A stretch of DNA of 64,000 nucleotides, taken from Lineus longissimus (Eukaryota > Nemertea > Pilidiophora > Heteronemertea > Lineidae). The stretch lies in NCBI RefSeq assembly GCF_910592395.1, contig NC_088312.1, positions 4,898,001 through 4,962,000 of the forward strand. The letters run 5' to 3'. The notes under the pieces were generated by a model. It did not search any database. It was not told where the DNA came from and worked only from the letters and a program-made list of their open reading frames with translations. The translations under genes were made by a program, and so were the position numbers. Every line of letters starts with the position of its first letter. Position 1 is the first letter of the stretch. Of the stretch, positions 12,901-18,900 are shown piece by piece.

Positions 12901-15900
12901 TGCCTTGTCATCAGCTAAAATCTTTGCAGCTTCTTCATCGTCAGCAGTGATAGTCTCTACAGCTTCTAGCTTGTCATCGGTGAGAGTTTCTACAGCTTCT
13001 GGCTTGTCATCAATGACAGTCTCTACAGCTTTTGCCTTGTCATCAGCTACAATCTTTGCAGCTTCTTCATTATCTGCAGTGTTGGTCACTACAACTTCTA
13101 GCTTGTCATCGGTAAGAGTCTCTACAGCTTCTGGCTTGTCATCAATGACAGTCTCTACAGCTTTTGCCTTGTCATCAGCGACGATCTCTGCATCCTCTTC
13201 ATCGTCAGCAGTGATGGTCACTACAGCTTCTAGCTTGTCATCGGTGAGAGTTTCTACAGCTTCCGGCTTGTCATCAATGACAGTCTCTACAGCTTTTGCC
13301 TTGTCATCAGCTACAATCTTTGCAGCTTCTTCATCGTCAGCAGTGATAGTCTCTACAGCTTCTAGCTTGTCATCGGTGAGAGTTTCTACAGCTTCTGGCT
13401 TGTCATCAATGACAGTCTCTACTGCTTTTGCCTTGTCATCAGCGATGATCTCTGCAGCCTCTTCATTGTCAGCAGTGATGGTCACTACAGCTTCTAGCTT
13501 GTCATCGATGAGATTCTCTACAGCCTCTGGCTTGTCATCAGTGATATTCTCTTCAGCTTCTGGTTTGTCATCGATGCCAATCTCTACAGCTTCTGGTCTG
13601 TCATCAGTAATGATCTTGACAGTTTCTGGCTTGTCATCGCTGACAAACACAACTGCCCCTGTTTTGTCATCAGAAATGATCTCGACAGATTCTGGCTTGT
13701 CATCGATGGCAGTCGCCACATCCTCTGACTTGTTATCATTGATCGTCTCTGCATCGTTTGGTTTGTCGTCTGTGAGTGGCTCAACCACATCTGGCTTTTC
13801 ACCGGTGGACATCACTACGTCCACTGTTGAGTCATCAGCTTCTGGCTGGTCATTAATAGGAGTCTCTACAGGTTCTGGATTGTCATCAGTGAGAGTTTCT
13901 ACAGCTACGAGTTTGTTGTCGGTGGTAGACTCCACAGCAACTGACTTCTCATCGGTTACAGTTTCTACAACTTCTGGTTTGTCATAGGCTGCAGTTTCTA
14001 CAGCCTCTGGTTTGTCATCGGCTACAGTTTCTACAGCTTCGGACTTGTCATCACTGACGGTCTCAACAGCCACTGGCTTGTCATCAGTAGACCTTCCTAC
14101 ATCCTCTGTTCTGTGATCAGTAAGAGTCTCTATGGTTTCTGAGTTGTCATCGATGAGAGTCTCTACAGCTTCGGACTTGTCATCACTGACGGTCTCTACA
14201 GCCTCTGGCTTGTCATCAGTGACATTCTCAACATATTCTGGCTTCTTTCCAGTAATGGTCTCTGCAGCAACTGGTTTACAATCGGTGATGGTCTCCGCTG
14301 CATCGGACTTGTTATCAGTAATGGTCTCTTCAGCCTCTGGCTTGTGATCGATGATGCTCTCCACACCCTCAGTCTCTCCAACGCCTGGCTTGTCTTCGTT
14401 GATCTCTTCGGTTTTTGGCTTGTCTTTGATAATGGTGTTCTCAGTCTTGGCATCAACAGATGGTACTTTACTGACTTCAACTTCAGGTACGTCATTGGAG
14501 ATGACTTCCAGCTCCTCTGTCTCTTCAGCGGTGATCTCAATTCCTGGTGCCTCACCAGGATCTGCTTCTTCGACCTTTTTATTAGTGCCATCCTTAATTA
14601 CCGATGCTTCATGCAGAACTGTTTCTTCTGAGTTCTCCGTAACATCCTCAGTTTCTTTTGTCTCAGTAGGAACAGCTTCTTTGCCAATATTTTCAGTGGT
14701 GACCTCAATTGCTGGTGTCTCACGAGTAACAGCTTCTTCGCCAGTCCCTTCAGTGGTGACCTCAGTTGCTGCTGTCTCAGTAGGAAAAGCTTCTTCGCCT
14801 GTCTTTTCAGTGGTGACCTCAATTGCTGGTGTCTCACGAGGAACAGCTTCTTCGCCAGTCTTTTCAGTGGTGACCTCAATTGCTGCTGTCTCAGTAGGAA
14901 CAGCTTCTATGCCTGTCTTTTCAGTGGTGACCTCAATTGCTGGTGTCTCACTTGGAACTGCTTCTTCGCCTGTATTTTCAGTGGTGACCTCAATTGCTGC
15001 TGTCTCAGTAGGAACAGCTTCTTTGCCTGTCTTTTCAGTGGTGACCTCAATTGCTGGTGTCTCACTTGGAACTGCTTCTTCGCCTGTGTTTTCAGTGGTG
15101 ATCTCAATTGCTGCTGTCTCAGTAGGAACAGCTTCTTTGCCTGTCTTTTCAGTGGTGACCTCAATTGCTGGTGTCTCACTTGGAACTGCTTCTTCGCCTG
15201 TATTTTCAGTGGTGACCTCAATTGCTGCTGTCTCAGTAGGAACAGCTTCTTTGCCTGTCTTTTCAGTGGTGACCTCAATTGCTGGTGTCTCACTTGGAAC
15301 TGCTTCTTCGCCTGTATTTTCAGTGATGACCTCAATTGCTGCTGTATCAGAAGGAACAGCTTCTATGCCTGTCTTTTCAGTGGTAACCTCAATTGCTGAT
15401 GTCTCACTTGGAAATGCTTCTTCACCCGTCTTCGCTGTAGCGACCTTGATTGCGGATGTCTCACTGGGAACCTCTGCATTGACTGTCTTTTCAGTGGTAA
15501 CATCGACCGCGGTAGTCTCACTTTGAACCTTTTCATCATCCGTCTTCTCAGTAGTGGCATTAACTTCGGGTGTCTCATTGGGAATTATCTCGTCGTCTGC
15601 CTTCTCAGTGGTGATCACGATTGCTGGTGACTCAATGGAAACTGCTTCTTCGTCAGTCTTTTCATTGGTAACCTCAATTTCGGGTGTCTCACTTGGAACT
15701 TCTTCTTTGTCTGTCTCATCAGTGGTAATCACAGATTCCGGTGTCTTACTCGGAACTACCTCTTTGTCAGTCGTTTGATGGATTATGCCAATCTCTGGTG
15801 TCTCACTGGGAACGGCTTCTTCGTCACTCTTTTCTGTTTTGACCTTAATTTCCTGTGCCTCAGTTGGGACTGCTTCTTCCGTCTTCTCAGTGGTGACCAC

Positions 15901-18900
15901 GATATCTGCCGCCCTACTTGAAACCACTTCTTCGTCTGTCTTCTCGGTGGTGACCTTAATATCAGGTTCTTCTTCGTCTGTCTTCTTGATGGTGATGCCA
16001 ATTTCAGGTGTCACACATCGAACTGCTCCTGTCTTCTCAGTGATAACTTCATGTTCTGGTGTCTCAGTCGCTACTGCTTCATTGCCTGTCTTCTCGGTGG
16101 TGACCTCAATTTCAGGTGTCTCACATAGATCTGTCTCTTCTGTCTTCTCAGTGATAACTTCATGTTCTGGTGTTTCACTCGCTACTGCTTCATTCTCTGT
16201 CTTCTCGGTGGTGACCTCAATTTCAGGTGTCTCGCATAGAACTGTCTCTTCTGTCTTCTCAGTGATAACTTCATGTTCTGATGTTTCACTCACTACTGCT
16301 TCATTCTCTGTCTTCTCGGAGGTGACCTCAATTTCAGGTGTCTCGCATAGAACTGTCTCTTCTGTCTTCTCAGTGATAACTTCATGTTCTGGTGTTTCAC
16401 TCGTTACTGCTTCATTGCCTGTCTTCTGGGAGGTGACCTCAATTTCAGTTGTCTCACATAGAACTGTTTCTTCTGTCTTCTCAGTGATAACTTCATGTTC
16501 TGATGTTTCACTCACTACTGCTTCATTCTCTGTCTTCTCGGAGGTGACCTCAATTTCAGGTGACTCGCATAGAACTGTCTCTTCTGTCTTCTCAGTGATA
16601 ACTTCATGTTCTGGTGTTTCACTCGTTACTGCTTCATTGCCTGTCTTCTGGGAGGTGTCCTCAATTTCAGTTGTCTCACATAGAACTGTTTCTTCTGTCT
16701 TCTCAGTGATAACTTCATGTTCTGGTGTTTCACTCGCTACTGCTGCATTTCCTGTCTTCTCGGAGGTGACCTCACTTTCAGGTGTCTCGCATAGAACTGT
16801 CTCTTCTGTCTTCTCAGTGATAACTTCATGTTCTGATGTTTCACTCGCTACTGCTTCATTCTCTGTCTTCTCGGTGGTGACCTCAATTTCAGGTGTCTCG
16901 CATAGAACTGTCTCTTCTGTCTTCTCAGTGATAAGTTCATGTTCTGGTGTTTCACTCGTCACTGCTTCATTCTCTGTCTTCTCGGACGTGACCTCAATTT
17001 CAGGTGTCTCGCATAGAACTGTCTCTTCTGTCTTCTCAGTGATAAGTTCATGTTCTGGTGTTTCACTCGCTACTGCTTCATTTCCTGTCTTCTCGGTGGT
17101 GACCTCAATTTCAGGTGTCTCGCATAGAACTGTCTCTTCTGTCTTCTCAGTGATAACTTCATGTTCTGGTGTTTCACTCGTTACTGCTTCGTTCTCTGTC
17201 TTCTCAGAGGTGACCTCAATTTCAGGTGTCTCGCATAGAACTGTCTCTTCTGTCTTCTCGGTGATAAGTTCATGTTCTGGTGTTTCACTCGCTGCTGCTT
17301 CATTGCCTGTCTTCTCGGTGGTGACCTCAATTTCAGGTGTCTCACATCGAACTGTCTCTTCTGTCTTCTCAGTGATAAGTTCATGTTCTGGTGTTTCACT
17401 CGCTACTGCTTCATTGCCTGTCTTCTCGGTGGTGGCCTCAATTTCAGGTGTCTCGCATAGAACTGTCTCTTCTGTCTTCTCAGTGATAACTTCATGTTCT
17501 GGTGTTTCACTCGCTACTGCTTCATTCTCTGTTTTCTCGGTGGTGACCTCAATTTCAAGTGTCTCGCATGGAACTGTCTCTTCTGTCTTCTCAGTGATAA
17601 GTTCATGTTCTGGTGTTTCACTCGCTACTGCTTCATTTCCTGTCTTCTCGGTGGTGACCTCAATTTCAGGTGTCTCGCATAGAACTGTCTCTTCTGTCTT
17701 CTCAGTGATAACTTCATGTTCTGGTGTTTCACTCGCTACTGCTTCATTCTCTGTCTTCTCGGAGGTGACCTCAATTTCAGGTGTCTCGCATAGAACTGTC
17801 TCTTCTGTCTTCTCAGTGATAACTTCATGTTCTGGTGTTTCACTCGCTACTGCTTCATTCTCTGTTTTCTCGGAGGTGACCTCAATTTCAGGTGTCTCGC
17901 ATAGAACTGTCTCTTCTGTCTTCTCAGTGATAACTTCATGTTCTGGTGTTTCACTCGCTACTGCTTCATTCTCTGTCTTCTCGGAGGTGACCTCAATTTC
18001 AGGTGTCTCGCATAGAATTGTCTCTTCTGTCTTCTCAGTGATAACTTCATGTTCTGGTGTTTCACTCACTACTGCTTCATTCTCTGTTTTCTCGGTGGTG
18101 ACCTCAATTTCAGGTGTATCGCATAGAATTGTCTCTTCTGTCTTCTCAGTGATAACTTCATGTTCTGGTGTTTCACTCGTTACTGCTTCATTCTCTGTCT
18201 TCTCGGAGGTGACCTCAATTTCAGGTGTCTCGCATAGAACTGTCTCTTTTGTCTTCTCAGTGATAAGTTCATGTTTTGGTGTCTCACTCTCTACTGCTTC
18301 ATTGCCTGTCTTCTCGGTGGTGATCTGAGTTTCAGGTGTCTCACATAGAACTGCTTCTTCTGCCTTCTCAGTGATAACGTCATATTCTAGTGTCTCATTG
18401 GCTACGGCTTCTTTGTCTGTCTTCTCTGTTGTGACCTCAATTCCAGGTGTCTCGCATAGAACTGTCTCTTCTGTCTTCTCGGTGGTGACTTCAATTTCAG
18501 GTGTCTTACATAGAACTGCTGCTTCTGTCTTCTCAGCGATAACCTCACATGGTGTCTCACTGGCTACTGCATCTGTCTCTGTCTTCTCCGAGGTGTCCTC
18601 AATTTCAGTTGTCTCACATGTATTTGCTTCTTCTGTCTTCTCAGGGATAACTTCATGTTCTGGTGTTTCACTCGCTACTGCTTCATTGCCTGTCTTCGCG
18701 GTGGTGATCTGAGTTTCAGGTGTCTCGCATAGAACTGCTTCTTCTGCCTTCTCAGTGATAACGTCATATTCTAGTGTCTCACTGGCTACTGCTTCTTTGT
18801 CTGTCTTCTCTGTTGTGACCTCAATTCCAGGTTTCTCACATTCTGTTTCTTCTGTGGTGGCGTCAATTTCTTGCTCCTTCCTCAACTTTTTTGCTCTAGC

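Noticed and set aside
15785-18328. An 847-codon open frame on the plus strand, antisense to the giant gene (plus similar 130-520-codon frames at 6614, 7018, 7997, 12419 and 14351)
   Set aside because: These frames exist because a stop-free reading of a repeat unit is multiplied by the array. They have Ser/Val/Phe repeat composition, share the period of the sense repeats and have no independent start or splice context.
9235-18480. Regular spaced repeats that could suggest a CRISPR-like array
   Set aside because: Repeats are contiguous coding units with no unique spacers, in a spliced animal genome.
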